64,000 nucleotides of DNA from Tumebacillus permanentifrigoris (GCF_003148565.1 NZ_QGGL01000008.1:62001-126000), one strand, 5' to 3'. Counted from the stretch's first letter, positions 16,475 to 25,645 are shown. Program-made: numbers and translations. Notes: generated by a model from the sequence alone, not told the origin.

Positions 16475-17155
16475 ATGAACAGGGGCTATGAACTGCATAC
16501 CCTCAAAGTAGGGCTCAATTTTACGCGAAATTTCAGCTACATCCTCGTGGACAACGCCAGTCGGCAGGCCGCGGTGGTCGATCCTGCATGGGACTTGGAC
16601 GTGATTCTCGACAAAATTCGTGCGCTCGGGGTGGAACTGACCACGATCCTGCTCACACATTCGCATGATGATCACGTCAACCGGGTCGATGCGCTGCTGC
16701 AGATCTACCCGGCGGCACAGGTGTATATGTCCAAGCAGGAGATCGTCACCTATGGTTTTTCCTGTGCCAATCTATTTCCGTTCGGGGACGGCGAGATGAT
16801 CTGGCTCGGTGAGACGCCGATCACGTGCTTGGTCACAGCGGGTCACACGGCGGGCGGGGCGTGTTTTCTGCTGGAGGACGATCTTCTCTCAGGGGATACG
16901 GTGTTCATCGAGGGCTGCGGGATCTGCGATACGGTCGGCGGTTCGCCCGTGCAGATGTACGAGAGCCTGCAAAAGATCCGACGTCTGGTCGCGCCGCATG
17001 TGCGCGTGTTTCCAGGCCATTCCTACGGCAAAGAGCCGGGAGCACCGCTGCGGGTCCTGCTGTCGAGCAATATCTACTTTCAATTTGAAAAAGTGGAGCA
17101 TTTTGTCCAGTTTCGCATGCGCAAAAACCAGAGAGGATCGTTGAACTTTAAATAA
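16475..17155 (+). CDS. Metallo-beta-lactamase-fold hydrolase, PksB-like
   Basis: 226 residues. Zinc-binding motif THSHDDHVN (about 62-70), then GHTAGG, SGDTVFIEGCG and PGHSYG, the full set of MBL-fold ligands (HxHxDH, H, D, H). Family relatives include glyoxalase II-like enzymes and PksB of the bacillaene cluster, which shares the DPAW and YMSKQEI segments seen here (from memory, not aligned). Adjacent to a phosphopantetheinyl transferase, so hydrolysis of an acyl-thioester intermediate is a reasonable guess. ATG after GGAGAGGTGG. Confidence 0.82.
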   Translation: MNRGYELHTLKVGLNFTRNFSYILVDNASRQAAVVDPAWDLDVILDKIRALGVELTTILLTHSHDDHVNRVDALLQIYPAAQVYMSKQEIVTYGFSCANLFPFGDGEMIWLGETPITCLVTAGHTAGGACFLLEDDLLSGDTVFIEGCGICDTVGGSPVQMYESLQKIRRLVAPHVRVFPGHSYGKEPGAPLRVLLSSNIYFQFEKVEHFVQFRMRKNQRGSLNFK

Positions 17156-17210
17156 TGAATTCACAAAGATAACGATTCTATGTTATGCTCTGCCCAAGGA
17201 GGTGCTTCAC

Positions 17211-17609
17211 ATGTTCAAACGCACATTCTGGTCAGGGATCACCACCGGCATGTTGCTCGGTGTGCTTTTAATGATCGCGTGCTTTGCAAGCGGGTATCAA
17301 CTCGATCGCATCCTGCTCGATCTCTCGTACCTACCCGGTCTATCAAAAGTGAACAACCTGCTCGTCCAATGGCTGTTGCATATCGTCGTCGCCGTGATCC
17401 TCGCGTTTGTGTACGCCGCGCTCACCCGACGCTTTCAGCTCCGTGGAGCCGGGTTTGGCCTGCTTTTTGGGGGCGTGGTTTCGCTGATTTATTTCGTCCT
17501 CGCGCCACAGGTGGCTCCGGAGTTGTTGTCACCCTTTCAATTGGCCCCTTTTGGGTGGTGGTTCGCCGCACATCTGGCCTATGGATACACGTTGGAACAG
17601 CTCCTGTAA
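17211..17609 (+). CDS. Small membrane protein, YqhR-like
   Basis: 132 residues with four predicted membrane helices (about 7-25, 50-70, 82-100, 112-130). AAGGAGG lies 8 bases before ATG 17211; the frame extends three codons to GTG 17202, which would overlap the ribosome site. The topology and segments such as LAFVYAALTRRF and GLLFGGVVSLIYFVLAP resemble YqhR of Bacillus, a conserved membrane protein of unknown function. The assignment is from pattern only. It has a promoter candidate (TTCACA-18-TATGCT at 17160-17189). Confidence 0.65.
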   Translation: MFKRTFWSGITTGMLLGVLLMIACFASGYQLDRILLDLSYLPGLSKVNNLLVQWLLHIVVAVILAFVYAALTRRFQLRGAGFGLLFGGVVSLIYFVLAPQVAPELLSPFQLAPFGWWFAAHLAYGYTLEQLL

Positions 17610-17716
17610 AAAAAGGGGCTTTTTTTCATGCGAAGTAAATTTCATTTCATATTCCAATGTGTTAGAATTTGAAGTAACAGAGTTTTTGACTGGACTAGGG
17701 GGAAAGGGGTACCGCT

Positions 17717-19804
17717 ATGGACGGGGGACGAAAATTTGGCTATGGTGTGTTCGGGGCTAGTGATGACCGCTTTCGCTTGATCGCGGAGAATGTGAACGAC
17801 TTGATCGCCGTGCTGGACAGGCAAGGAATGATCCTGTATTCGTCACCTTCACACAAGCGCATTCTCGGATACGAAGCAGAGTATTACGAGGGCAAGAGCT
17901 CCTATGAGTTCATCCACCCTGACGATCTGGTGAAGGTAGAGGCCGTTTTTGCCGATATGTTTGAATCGAAACAAGCGGCGCAGGTCGAGATTCGCTTCAA
18001 GAGTAAAGAGGGTTGGAAGTTGCTTGAGGAGCGTGGCATGCCGGTTTTGGACGAAGAGGGGAACGTCGACGGCTTTGTCACAGTTGGACGGGACATCACA
18101 GAGCGCAAGGAAGAAGAGCGGAGACTCGAAGAGAGCGAGCAGAAGTATCGATCCTTGTACGACCGCAACGTTGACGCGGTGTTCTCGTTTGATGTAAACG
18201 GGAAGTTTACAGGGGGCAACGCGGCGTGGGAGCAGATCACGGGCTACACAGAGGATGAGCTGATCGTTCACGGGCGAACCCTCCATCTGATTGCCGCGGA
18301 GGACGCCGAACGCATCACCCATCATTTGAAAAAAGCGCTTCTGGGGGAAACGCAGTTTTTTGAAATGACAGTGATCAACAAGTCCGGCCAGCGCATCAAC
18401 CTCTCCGTCACCAATGTGCCGATCATCAACAAGGAATGCATCGTCGGGGTATTTGGCATCGCCAAGGACATCACCAAGCGCAAGCGCGACGAGCATATGA
18501 TTTACCATCTGGCTTATTATGACTCGCTGACCGGTTTGCCGAACCGGCGGATGTTCCTCGACCGCTTGCAGTATGCATTGGATGTTGCGGAGCAGGAGCG
18601 ACACTTGGTCGCGGTGATGATGCTCGATCTCGACCGCTTCAAAGTGATCAACGAGTCGCTTGGACACGCGATTGGGGACCAGATCCTACAGGAAGTGGCG
18701 ATTCGCTTACAAGCCTGTATCGATCCGGAACACACGGTTGCGCGATTGGGCGGCGATGAGTTCGCGTTGCTGCTGCCGAAATTGAGCAATGCTGACCACG
18801 CGGTCGATACGGCGAACAGCATCCTCAAAGCTTTTCAAAAGACGATCCTCATCGCGGGCTATGAATTCCACATCACATCGAGCATCGGCATCTCGCTCTA
18901 CCCGGATGATGGCGTGGATGCGAACACGCTCTTGAAGCATGCGGACACCGCGATGTACATCGCCAAGGAGCAGGGCAAGAACAACTTCCAATGGAACCGC
19001 GCTGGCAAAAACGAACAGGTCTTCGCACATATGGAGCTGGAAAATGACCTGCGCAAAGCGTTGGACCTACGGCAATTCGTCGTCTATTACCAGCCACAGA
19101 TCAACATCCAGACCGGCCTCGTGTTTGGCGTGGAGGCGTTGGTGCGCTGGTTGCATCCCGAGCGTGGCTTGGTGAGCCCTGGACAGTTTATCCCGCTCGC
19201 CGAGGAGACCGGCTTGATTGCACAGATCAGCGAGTGGGTGTTGCGCGAGGCCTGCCGCCAAGCGAGACAGTGGCAGGTAGAAAAGTCGCAATATTTCAAG
19301 GTGTCTGTGAATCTTTCCTCCAGCCAGTTCCAGCAGATCAATCTCGTGGACAAGGTCCGGGACATCCTGCGCGAGACGGGCTTGCATCCGCAATACTTGG
19401 ATCTGGAGATCACGGAGAGCATCGCCATGCACAACATTGACTACGTGGTGTCGAAGCTCACCCAGTTGGAACATCTGGGGGTCCACATCTCCATCGATGA
19501 TTTTGGGACAGGGTTCTCGTCGCTGAGCTATCTGAAAAAGTTTCCCATCCATACGCTCAAAATTGATCGTTCGTTTATCCAAGACATCACAACAGACCCC
19601 GATGATGCCTCGATCGTTACGGCGATTCGCTCGATGGCGCGCAGTTTAAACCTTGACGTGGTGGTAGAAGGTGTGGAAACGATAGAACAGCTAGAGTTCT
19701 TGCGCACGATTGAGTGTGACAAAGTCCAAGGGTTCTATTACTGCAAACCTGTGCCTGCCCGAGAGTTTGAGCGGTTGGTCGTAGCGGGGACGTTGAAAAT
19801 TTAA
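17717..19804 (+). CDS. PAS-PAS-GGDEF-EAL cyclic-di-GMP protein
   Basis: 695 residues, soluble. Two PAS domains (about 15-130 and 140-255, each ending in a GRDIT/AKDIT PAC motif), a GGDEF domain (LTGLPNR; GGDEF at 345-349) and an EAL domain (EAL at 473-475, LEITES, IDDFGTGFSSLSYL, LKIDRSF, VEGVE). All key EAL residues are kept, unlike the membrane protein at 3461, so phosphodiesterase activity is likely; the GGDEF site is also intact. It probably senses an internal cue (redox, ligand) through the PAS domains. ATG after AAAGGGG. Confidence 0.92.
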   Translation: MDGGRKFGYGVFGASDDRFRLIAENVNDLIAVLDRQGMILYSSPSHKRILGYEAEYYEGKSSYEFIHPDDLVKVEAVFADMFESKQAAQVEIRFKSKEGWKLLEERGMPVLDEEGNVDGFVTVGRDITERKEEERRLEESEQKYRSLYDRNVDAVFSFDVNGKFTGGNAAWEQITGYTEDELIVHGRTLHLIAAEDAERITHHLKKALLGETQFFEMTVINKSGQRINLSVTNVPIINKECIVGVFGIAKDITKRKRDEHMIYHLAYYDSLTGLPNRRMFLDRLQYALDVAEQERHLVAVMMLDLDRFKVINESLGHAIGDQILQEVAIRLQACIDPEHTVARLGGDEFALLLPKLSNADHAVDTANSILKAFQKTILIAGYEFHITSSIGISLYPDDGVDANTLLKHADTAMYIAKEQGKNNFQWNRAGKNEQVFAHMELENDLRKALDLRQFVVYYQPQINIQTGLVFGVEALVRWLHPERGLVSPGQFIPLAEETGLIAQISEWVLREACRQARQWQVEKSQYFKVSVNLSSSQFQQINLVDKVRDILRETGLHPQYLDLEITESIAMHNIDYVVSKLTQLEHLGVHISIDDFGTGFSSLSYLKKFPIHTLKIDRSFIQDITTDPDDASIVTAIRSMARSLNLDVVVEGVETIEQLEFLRTIECDKVQGFYYCKPVPAREFERLVVAGTLKI

Positions 19805-19842
19805 CAAAAAAGCACCGGGCCTGTGTGGCCGGCGCTTTTTTT
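19804..19842 (+). terminator. Terminator after the PAS-GGDEF-EAL gene
   Basis: A-rich arm with GC, then GGCC-TGTGT-GGCC and GCTTTTTTT; an imperfect stem with strong T run. Confidence 0.7.
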
Positions 19843-19862
19843 ACAACAAGGAGGGACGACAG

Positions 19863-20723
19863 TTGCATCCAGAGATTGAGACACCGATGACCCGACGCGA
19901 GTTTTTGCGCAAGGGTCGCAACTGGACGTTGCTCGCGGGAGTGGGATTGGCCGGGGCCGATGCTTTGCTTGAGGGGCACTGGATCGAGTTGCGCCGCGTG
20001 CGAATTCAACTGCCGAGTTTGCCAACTGCCTTTCATGGCCTGCGCGTGGTGCATGTTACGGATACACACGTCGGGGGCGGATTTTTCGATGCCGGCGATC
20101 TACAGGACGTGATCGACCGCGTCAATGCGTTAGATCCGGATGTCGTCTGTTTTACCGGCGACTTGGTAGACGATCAATATGACCGCATGGACGATATCGC
20201 CCGAGCGCTTGGCACTTGCAAGGCTCGCTATGGCAAGTACGCAATCCTTGGCAACCATGATTTTCGGCAACGAGATCAGGTGCTTCAAGCGTTTACAGAG
20301 GGTGGGTTTGAGGCGTTGGTCAACCGTTCGGTTGTGATCGAAGCGCAAGGGCAGGAGCTCTATATCGCGGGCCTCGACGATTTTTTGAAGGGCAAGGCCG
20401 ATGTGGAAAAGGCGATTGCCGGCATTCCGCCGGATCGCTGCATCGTGCTGCTCGTCCATGAACCGGATCTCGCCGACCGGATCGCCCAGTACCCGATCGC
20501 CCTGCAGTTGTCGGGGCATAGTCATGGCGGGCAAGTTCGCCTGCCGTTTTATGGACCGATCCTCACACCGTCGATGGGCAAAAAGTATGTGGAGGGTTTG
20601 TTTGCGATTGGCAGCAACGGATTCCAATTGCATGTCAGCCGTGGCATCGGCACCCAGACGTTGCCAGTGCGGTTTTTCTGCCGTCCGGACATCTCCGTGC
20701 TCACTTTGGAGAGTGTGCGATGA
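19863..20723 (+). CDS. Tat-exported metallophosphoesterase, YkuE-like
   Basis: 286 residues. TTG start 8 bases after AAGGAGG; ATG 19890 is an in-frame alternative. The N terminus has the twin-arginine signal TRREFLRKG followed by a hydrophobic stretch (LLAGVGLAGADALL), so export in folded form is expected. The calcineurin-type metal site is complete: DTHVGG, GDLVDD, GNHDF, LVHEPD and SGHSHGGQ. It resembles B. subtilis YkuE, a Tat substrate bound to the cell wall; the substrate is uncertain. Confidence 0.88.
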   Translation: MHPEIETPMTRREFLRKGRNWTLLAGVGLAGADALLEGHWIELRRVRIQLPSLPTAFHGLRVVHVTDTHVGGGFFDAGDLQDVIDRVNALDPDVVCFTGDLVDDQYDRMDDIARALGTCKARYGKYAILGNHDFRQRDQVLQAFTEGGFEALVNRSVVIEAQGQELYIAGLDDFLKGKADVEKAIAGIPPDRCIVLLVHEPDLADRIAQYPIALQLSGHSHGGQVRLPFYGPILTPSMGKKYVEGLFAIGSNGFQLHVSRGIGTQTLPVRFFCRPDISVLTLESVR

Positions 20724-20726
20724 GTG

Positions 20727-20768
20727 GAAAAAGTCTCCTGAACCCGTGTGGGTGCAGGAGACTTTTTC
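20727..20768. terminator. Bidirectional terminator
   Basis: GAAAAAGTCTCCTG and CAGGAGACTTTTTC pair perfectly, with an inner ACCC/GGGT stem. It serves the phosphoesterase on + and the small ORF on -. Confidence 0.88.
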
Positions 20769-20771
20769 ACG

Positions 20772-20930
20772 TTAGATGAAGCCGAGCGCTACGATGGCGA
20801 TGGCGAGGTAAAAGATGATGTCGAACCAGTCCTTGCGTCGGGGTTGGAGCAGTTGATAGGTCTTGTAGCCTGAACGGGCGAAGATGATGAGCCAACAAAG
20901 TTTCAAGATGATATGTGGAACCACAAACAT
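20772..20930 (-). CDS. Small hydrophobic protein, 52 residues
   Basis: ATG at 20930 is preceded on the minus strand by GAGGAGGGG with 5-base spacing, a strong ribosome site that defines this short gene; the frame runs on to 21098, but that part overlaps the promoter and start of the next plus-strand gene. The product has two hydrophobic helices (VPHIILKLCWLIIFA near the start and IIFYLAIAIVALGFI at the end) joined by a basic loop (RSGYKTYQLLQPRRKD). No family recognised. It is divergent from the aldo/keto reductase and ends at a shared terminator. Confidence 0.65.
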   Translation of the reverse strand: MFVVPHIILKLCWLIIFARSGYKTYQLLQPRRKDWFDIIFYLAIAIVALGFI

Positions 20931-21032
20931 CGCGCCCCCTCCTCGTGGATGTTGGTACCCACATGAGTATGAGCGAAAGCGAATGAATATGCTTTTCTGG
21001 TACAATATAGGGAAAAAGGAGGCATCCCACAG

Positions 21033-21914
21033 ATGGAACAGCGCAGATTTGGCAACACGGGCCTCACCGTTTCGGCACTGGGTTATGGTGCGGGACATAT
21101 CGGTCGCCCGGAGATGACCGAGCAGGAAGCAGAACAGATCTTACATACGGTGCTCGATCTCGGGATCACGTTGATCGACACGGCACGCGGCTATGGTCTC
21201 TCCGAAGAGCGGATCGGGCGTCACCTCGCACATCGCCGTCAGGAGTTCGTGCTCTCGACCAAGGTCGGCTACAGCGTCGAAGGCTACGAAGACTGGACCG
21301 GCCCGACGATCACCGCCGGTATCGACCGTGCGTTGAAGACGTTGCACACCGACTATCTCGACATCGTTCACCTGCATTCGTGCCCGCTAGAAGTTTTACA
21401 GCAGGGCGATGTGGTGGAAGCGCTGGTTCGAGCGGAGGAAGCGGGCAAAATCCGCGTCGCCGCCTATTCGGGGGAGAATGAAGCGTTGCAATACGCGATC
21501 GACTCCGGGGCGTTTGGCAGCCTGCAGTTTTCGGTGAACATCTGTGACCAGCGTGTGATCGACAATGGGTTGAAACTCGCCTATGAACACGAGCTTGGCG
21601 TGATCGCCAAACGCCCGCTGGCCAACGCCCCGTGGCGTTTTGCAGAGCGCCCGGTGGGAGAGTATGCGGAGGAGTACTGGGTGCGGTTGCAAGAGATGGG
21701 ACTCTCGCCTGGCGAGTTGGAGTGGGATGAGTTCGCTCTGCGCTTCACGGCGTTTCTCCCCGGTGTGAGCACCTGCATCGTGGGGACCTCACGGATCGAG
21801 AACCTCAAGCGCAATGCAGAGATCTTGAAAAAAGGCTCCCTGCCAAGCGGTGTGGTACGCGAAGTGCGCGAGGCGTTCGCCGCGAAGGATTGGGAATGGG
21901 TGGGGCAGATTTAA
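21033..21914 (+). CDS. Aldo/keto reductase
   Basis: 293 residues. (beta/alpha)8 NAD(P)H-dependent reductase of the YajO/YhdN-like type: GNTGLTVSALGYGAGH at the N terminus, Asp-Thr-Ala-Arg-Gly-Tyr (DTARGYG; catalytic Asp and Tyr), Lys in STKVGY, and His in IVHLHS. The substrate is unknown. ATG after AAAGGAGG. A bidirectional terminator and then a hexanucleotide repeat separate it from a convergent tetR gene. Confidence 0.88.
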   Translation: MEQRRFGNTGLTVSALGYGAGHIGRPEMTEQEAEQILHTVLDLGITLIDTARGYGLSEERIGRHLAHRRQEFVLSTKVGYSVEGYEDWTGPTITAGIDRALKTLHTDYLDIVHLHSCPLEVLQQGDVVEALVRAEEAGKIRVAAYSGENEALQYAIDSGAFGSLQFSVNICDQRVIDNGLKLAYEHELGVIAKRPLANAPWRFAERPVGEYAEEYWVRLQEMGLSPGELEWDEFALRFTAFLPGVSTCIVGTSRIENLKRNAEILKKGSLPSGVVREVREAFAAKDWEWVGQI

Positions 21915-21920
21915 TACGGG

Positions 21921-21959
21921 AAAAAAAGAACCCTCGCCATACGGCAAGGGTTCTTTTTT
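21921..21959. terminator. Terminator between AKR and tetR
   Basis: AAAAAAAGAACCCT and AGGGTTCTTTTTT form the stem, with a small inner CGCC/GGC pairing. Usable from both directions. Confidence 0.85.
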
Positions 21960-21984
21960 CAGGCAACGGGCAACGTGTTACGTG

Positions 21985-22050
21985 GGTACTGGTACTGGTA
22001 CTGGTACTGGTACTGGTACTGGTACTGGTACTGGTACTGGTACTGGTACC
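21985..22050 (+). repeat. Hexanucleotide tandem repeat (GGTACT) x 11
   Basis: Eleven head-to-tail 6-base units from 21985 to 22050. The first ten are identical; the last reads GGTACC. The array ends two bases before the stop codon of the tetR gene, so it lies in the 3' untranslated part of that transcript and before the shared terminator. Such arrays change copy number by slippage. Confidence 0.98.
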
Positions 22051-22052
22051 GT

Positions 22053-22715
22053 TTACGCCATACTGCGCGAGATTTTCTGTGCAAGGTATTCGAGTTGTTC
22101 GTGCATCTCCGTGTCGTCGAGCGCAGTGCGGGCGTCGTGGGAGAAGAGTTGGTGTTTTTTCAACTCGTAATAGTCGAACAGCGCGTTGCGAAAGGACAGG
22201 TTGTGCTCCATCAGAAACGTCGGGGAGACCAGATTGCGGAACACCAACTCGTCCTGCAGGATCAGCAACGTCGCGTTCAAGTTTGGAAATACGCCCGTCT
22301 CCATCCCTTCCTCGTACAGCCGCCTGAGCCGCTCATTGCGCCGATGGGTGGCACTTTTTACCCGATCCAGCAGTTCTGGGTAGGCTTCGCGCAGGTCGTG
22401 ATGGAACGCGTCCGAACCATACGTGGTGATCAGCAACGTCTGCCGAAACGCTCGCTGGAACCGCGCAACCAACGCCTCCTGTTCATCCGCCCGCATGTTC
22501 ATGTCTGCATCCACAATCACATCAACATAAGCGTCTACCAAGTGTTGGATAATCTCGTCCTTGGACGAGAAGTATTTATAGAGGGTGGCTTTGGAGATGT
22601 CCATCATCTTCGCAATCTCGTCGGTGCGCAGCTGTTGGAACCCTTCCTTTTTCACGTGTGTGATCAACTTGCCAACCAGTTTGCGCTTGCTTTCAAGATC
22701 TTCATATCGAGACAT
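22053..22715 (-). CDS. TetR/AcrR-family regulator
   Basis: 220 residues from ATG 22715 (GGAGG 10 bases before); the frame extends to 22781 but without a ribosome site and over the promoter region. The N-terminal HTH is clear: LRTDEIAKMMDISKATLYKYFSSKDEII (recognition helix SKATLYKYF). The C-terminal ligand domain is not recognisable. It is divergent from an aldo/keto reductase with a paired inverted repeat between them, so it probably controls that gene and itself. Confidence 0.9.
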   Translation of the reverse strand: MSRYEDLESKRKLVGKLITHVKKEGFQQLRTDEIAKMMDISKATLYKYFSSKDEIIQHLVDAYVDVIVDADMNMRADEQEALVARFQRAFRQTLLITTYGSDAFHHDLREAYPELLDRVKSATHRRNERLRRLYEEGMETGVFPNLNATLLILQDELVFRNLVSPTFLMEHNLSFRNALFDYYELKKHQLFSHDARTALDDTEMHEQLEYLAQKISRSMA

Positions 22716-22792
22716 CGATCGGAATCCTCCACCTGTTAACCTTTCTCTCAGTATAGCCGTTGCCGGAGCTGTGGTAAACAAAAAGCACGATC

Positions 22793-22818
22793 TAAACTAA
22801 TTACGCCAAAATAGTTTA
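22793..22818. promoter_or_regulatory. Inverted repeat in the tetR/AKR gap, candidate TetR operator
   Basis: TAAACT (22793-22798) and AGTTTA (22813-22818) are perfect complements; the right arm overlaps the -35 of the reductase promoter. A related GTAAAC lies at 22774-22779. Binding by the divergent TetR is inference. Confidence 0.4.
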
Positions 22819-22843
22819 CATTGTACAAATCAAATGATACGAT
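22815..22843 (+). promoter_or_regulatory. Promoter candidate for the second AKR gene
   Basis: TTTACA (22815-22820), 17 bp, TACGAT (22838-22843), 40 bases before the TTG start. Confidence 0.5.
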
Positions 22844-22883
22844 GACTTCAGAAGACAACGAGCACTAGAGAGGGCGGGTTCAC

Positions 22884-23864
22884 TTGAAAAAAAGGCATTT
22901 GGGCAAAAGTGGTTTGGAAGTTTCGGCAGTCGGTCTCGGCTGCATGAGCATGTCACCTGATTATTACGGGGCGGCGGATGAAGCGGAATCGATCCGCACG
23001 TTACACTACGCGCTGGATATCGGCGTGAATTTCTGGGACACGGCGAACGTATACGGCGGCGGGCACAACGAAAAACTGCTGTCCAACGTGCTGCGGGAAC
23101 GCCGCAACGAAGTCGTGCTGGCGACGAAGTTCGGTTTTGTCCGGACAGCAGAGGGTCTGATCGGTATCAACGCCAAGCCGGACTATCTGAAGGAAGAGTG
23201 TGACCGGAGCTTGCAACGCCTCGGCGTCGATCACATCGACCTCTACTACATGCATCGCCTCGACACTTCGGTGCCGATCGAGGAAACGGTCGGCGCGATG
23301 GCAGAACTGGTGCAAGCGGGCAAGGTCCGTGCGCTCGGTCTATCCGAAGTATCAGCCGCCACGTTGCGCCGCGCCTATGCGGTACACCCGATCGCAGCTG
23401 TGCAGTCGGAGTACTCGCTGTGGAGCCGTGATATCGAGGTGGAAGTGATCCCGACCTGTCGCGAATTGGGCGTCGGCCTCGTGCCTTACAGCCCGTTGGG
23501 CCGTGGCTTCCTGACCGGGCAGATCAAGAGCCCGGACGACTTCGCACCAGACGACTTCCGCAAAGGGTTGCCGCGCTTCCAAGGCGAGAATTTCCAACTC
23601 AACCTCGACCTCGTGCGCGAACTGGAAAGTCTCGCACAGGAGCGTGGGGTCAAAGCGTCACAACTCGCGCTGGCATGGGTGCTCGCACAGGGTGAGGACA
23701 TGGTTCCGATCCCAGGCACGACCAAGCGTGCCAACTTGAAGGACAATGCAGATGCGGCCGACCTCAACCTCTCCGCCGACGAGCTGGCGCGCATCAACGC
23801 CATCGCAGAAAAAACGGCCGGCATGCGCTACGGCGAATTCGCGATGAAGTTTACCAATCTGTAA
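22884..23864 (+). CDS. Aldo/keto reductase, YajO/AKR13-like
   Basis: 326 residues, TTG start after GAGAGGG. N terminus [18 protein letters not shown], catalytic DTANVYGGG (Asp, Tyr), Lys in ATKFGF, His in YYMHRLD, and the NADPH-binding C-terminal [14 protein letters not shown]. Resembles the group of aldo/keto reductases acting on aldehydes and quinone-like compounds; the true substrate is unknown. Probably controlled by the divergent TetR. Confidence 0.88.
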   Translation: MKKRHLGKSGLEVSAVGLGCMSMSPDYYGAADEAESIRTLHYALDIGVNFWDTANVYGGGHNEKLLSNVLRERRNEVVLATKFGFVRTAEGLIGINAKPDYLKEECDRSLQRLGVDHIDLYYMHRLDTSVPIEETVGAMAELVQAGKVRALGLSEVSAATLRRAYAVHPIAAVQSEYSLWSRDIEVEVIPTCRELGVGLVPYSPLGRGFLTGQIKSPDDFAPDDFRKGLPRFQGENFQLNLDLVRELESLAQERGVKASQLALAWVLAQGEDMVPIPGTTKRANLKDNADAADLNLSADELARINAIAEKTAGMRYGEFAMKFTNL

Positions 23865-23875
23865 TCGGTTTCATC

Positions 23876-23905
23876 AACACCTCTCCAACTGGAGGGGTGT
23901 TTTTT
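23876..23905 (+). terminator. Terminator after the second AKR gene
   Basis: AACACCTCTCCA and GGAGGGGTGTT (one G-U) with a 3-base loop and T run. Confidence 0.8.
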
Positions 23906-23932
23906 GATTCTAACATGTGTTACCATGACTGA

Positions 23933-23947
23933 AAGTTTCTGAAAAAT
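23933..23947 (+). promoter_or_regulatory. CodY-box-like site upstream of ilvD
   Basis: AAGTTTCTGAAAAAT matches the CodY consensus AATTTTCWGAAAATT at 13 of 15 positions. It lies 32 bases before the ilvD start. CodY represses ilvD when branched-chain amino acids and GTP are plentiful in Bacillus; here the match is read by eye. Confidence 0.55.
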
Positions 23948-23978
23948 AGAAAAACAGATAGCTGGAGGAGAGACTACC

Positions 23979-25640
23979 ATGAGAAGCGACATGATCAAAA
24001 AAGGATTCGACAAAGCACCACACCGCAGTTTGTTAAAGGCAACCGGGCTCAAGGATGAAGATTTCGACAAGCCGTTTATCGCGATCTGCAATTCGTTTGT
24101 CGAGATCATCCCCGGACATGTCCATCTCAATCGCTTTGGCGAATTGGTGAAGGAAGCTGTCCGCGCGGCGGGCATGGTTCCTTTTGAATTTAATACAATC
24201 GGGGTCGACGATGGGATCGCGATGGGCCATATCGGCATGCGCTACTCGTTGCCGAGCCGCGAGTTGATCGCCGATGCGGTCGAGACGGTCGTCAACGCGC
24301 ACTGGTTCGACGGGATGATCTGCATCCCGAACTGTGACAAGATCACACCAGGAATGATCATGGGCGCGATGCGTGTGAACATCCCGACCGTCATGTTATC
24401 CGGCGGTCCGATGGCAGCCGGACGCACAAGCAAGGGACAAGTGGTCGACTTGAGTTCTGTTTTTGAAGGGGTCGGCGCCTACCAAGCGGGCAAGATCACA
24501 CAAGACGAGTTGAAGGACATCGAGGACAACGGCTGCCCGACCTGTGGCTCCTGTTCGGGGATGTTCACGGCGAACTCGATGAACTGCCTGAGCGAAGTGC
24601 TCGGGATCGCACTGCCCGGCAACGGCTCGATCCTCGCGACCGACCCGAAGCGGCAGGTGCTGATCGATCAAGTCGCGGAGAAATTGAAATACTTGATCGA
24701 GCACGACATCAAACCGCGTGACATCGTCACCCGCGATGCGATCGACGATGCGTTTGCGCTGGACATGGCGATGGGCGGTTCGACCAATACCGTGCTGCAC
24801 ACGCTGGCGATCGCCCACGAAGCGGGAATTGCCTATGACATGGGGCGCATCGATGAAATCTCCCGCCGCGTGCCGCATCTGTGCAAAGTCTCGCCCGCTT
24901 CAAGTTGGCACATGGAGGACATCGACCGCGCCGGTGGCATCAGCGCGATCCTGCATGAGATGAGCAAAAAGGACGGGGTCCTCCACCTCGACCGCATCAC
25001 CGCCACCGGGCAGACGCTCCGGGAAAATATTGCCCACGCGGTCATCCGTGACCCAGAGGTCATCCATTCGATTGAGAACCCGCACAGCGAGCAGGGCGGA
25101 TTGCGCGTGCTGTCTGGCAATCTGGCACCCGACGGCGCGATCATCAAGAGCGGCGCGACAGAGGTCAAGCGCTTTGAAGGTCCGTGTGTGATCTTCGAGT
25201 CACAGGAGGAGGCGATGGAGGGCATCATGATCGGGCGGGTCAAAAAAGGCGACGTCGTCGTCATCCGCTCCGAAGGTCCCAAGGGCGGACCGGGCATGCC
25301 CGAGATGCTCGCTCCGACATCCGCGATCGCAGGGATGGGTCTGGGCGCAGACGTGGCTTTGATCACCGATGGACGCTTTTCTGGAGCGAGCCGTGGGATC
25401 TCGGTCGGGCACATCTCCCCAGAGGCGGCCGCTGGCGGGCCGATTGCGCTGCTGGAGGAGGGCGACGTGATCGTGATCGATGTCGACGAACGCCTGATCC
25501 ACGTGCGGGTGGAGGCGGCTGAACTGGAACGGCGTCGTTCCCTCTGGACGGAACCAGAGCCCAAGGTGCGTTCGGGGTGGTTGCGTCGCTATGCCAAATT
25601 GGTGACATCCGCGAACACAGGTGCCGTTTTGTCAGAGTAA
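23979..25640 (+). CDS. ilvD: Dihydroxy-acid dehydratase
   Basis: 553 residues, full length. Dehydrates dihydroxyisovalerate and dihydroxymethylvalerate to the 2-oxo acids, the third step of valine and isoleucine synthesis. Iron-sulfur cysteines occur in [11 protein letters not shown] and [25 protein letters not shown] near the C terminus is the active-site signature. ATG after GGAGGAG. It is not in the ilv-leu operon but directly before it, with its own CodY-like box and terminator. Confidence 0.96.
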   Translation: MRSDMIKKGFDKAPHRSLLKATGLKDEDFDKPFIAICNSFVEIIPGHVHLNRFGELVKEAVRAAGMVPFEFNTIGVDDGIAMGHIGMRYSLPSRELIADAVETVVNAHWFDGMICIPNCDKITPGMIMGAMRVNIPTVMLSGGPMAAGRTSKGQVVDLSSVFEGVGAYQAGKITQDELKDIEDNGCPTCGSCSGMFTANSMNCLSEVLGIALPGNGSILATDPKRQVLIDQVAEKLKYLIEHDIKPRDIVTRDAIDDAFALDMAMGGSTNTVLHTLAIAHEAGIAYDMGRIDEISRRVPHLCKVSPASSWHMEDIDRAGGISAILHEMSKKDGVLHLDRITATGQTLRENIAHAVIRDPEVIHSIENPHSEQGGLRVLSGNLAPDGAIIKSGATEVKRFEGPCVIFESQEEAMEGIMIGRVKKGDVVVIRSEGPKGGPGMPEMLAPTSAIAGMGLGADVALITDGRFSGASRGISVGHISPEAAAGGPIALLEEGDVIVIDVDERLIHVRVEAAELERRRSLWTEPEPKVRSGWLRRYAKLVTSANTGAVLSE

Positions 25641-25645
25641 GGATG

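Noticed and set aside
17607-17632. Terminator after the YqhR-like gene
   Set aside because: Only A-run/T-run pairing with a GGGGC centre; stem not convincing.
21985-22050. Possible CRISPR or REP-type array
   Set aside because: The units are contiguous 6-mers without spacers.
21890-22327. Frames encoding long Tyr-Trp or Val-Leu repeats
   Set aside because: Products of the (GGTACT)n array read in frame; no start signals.
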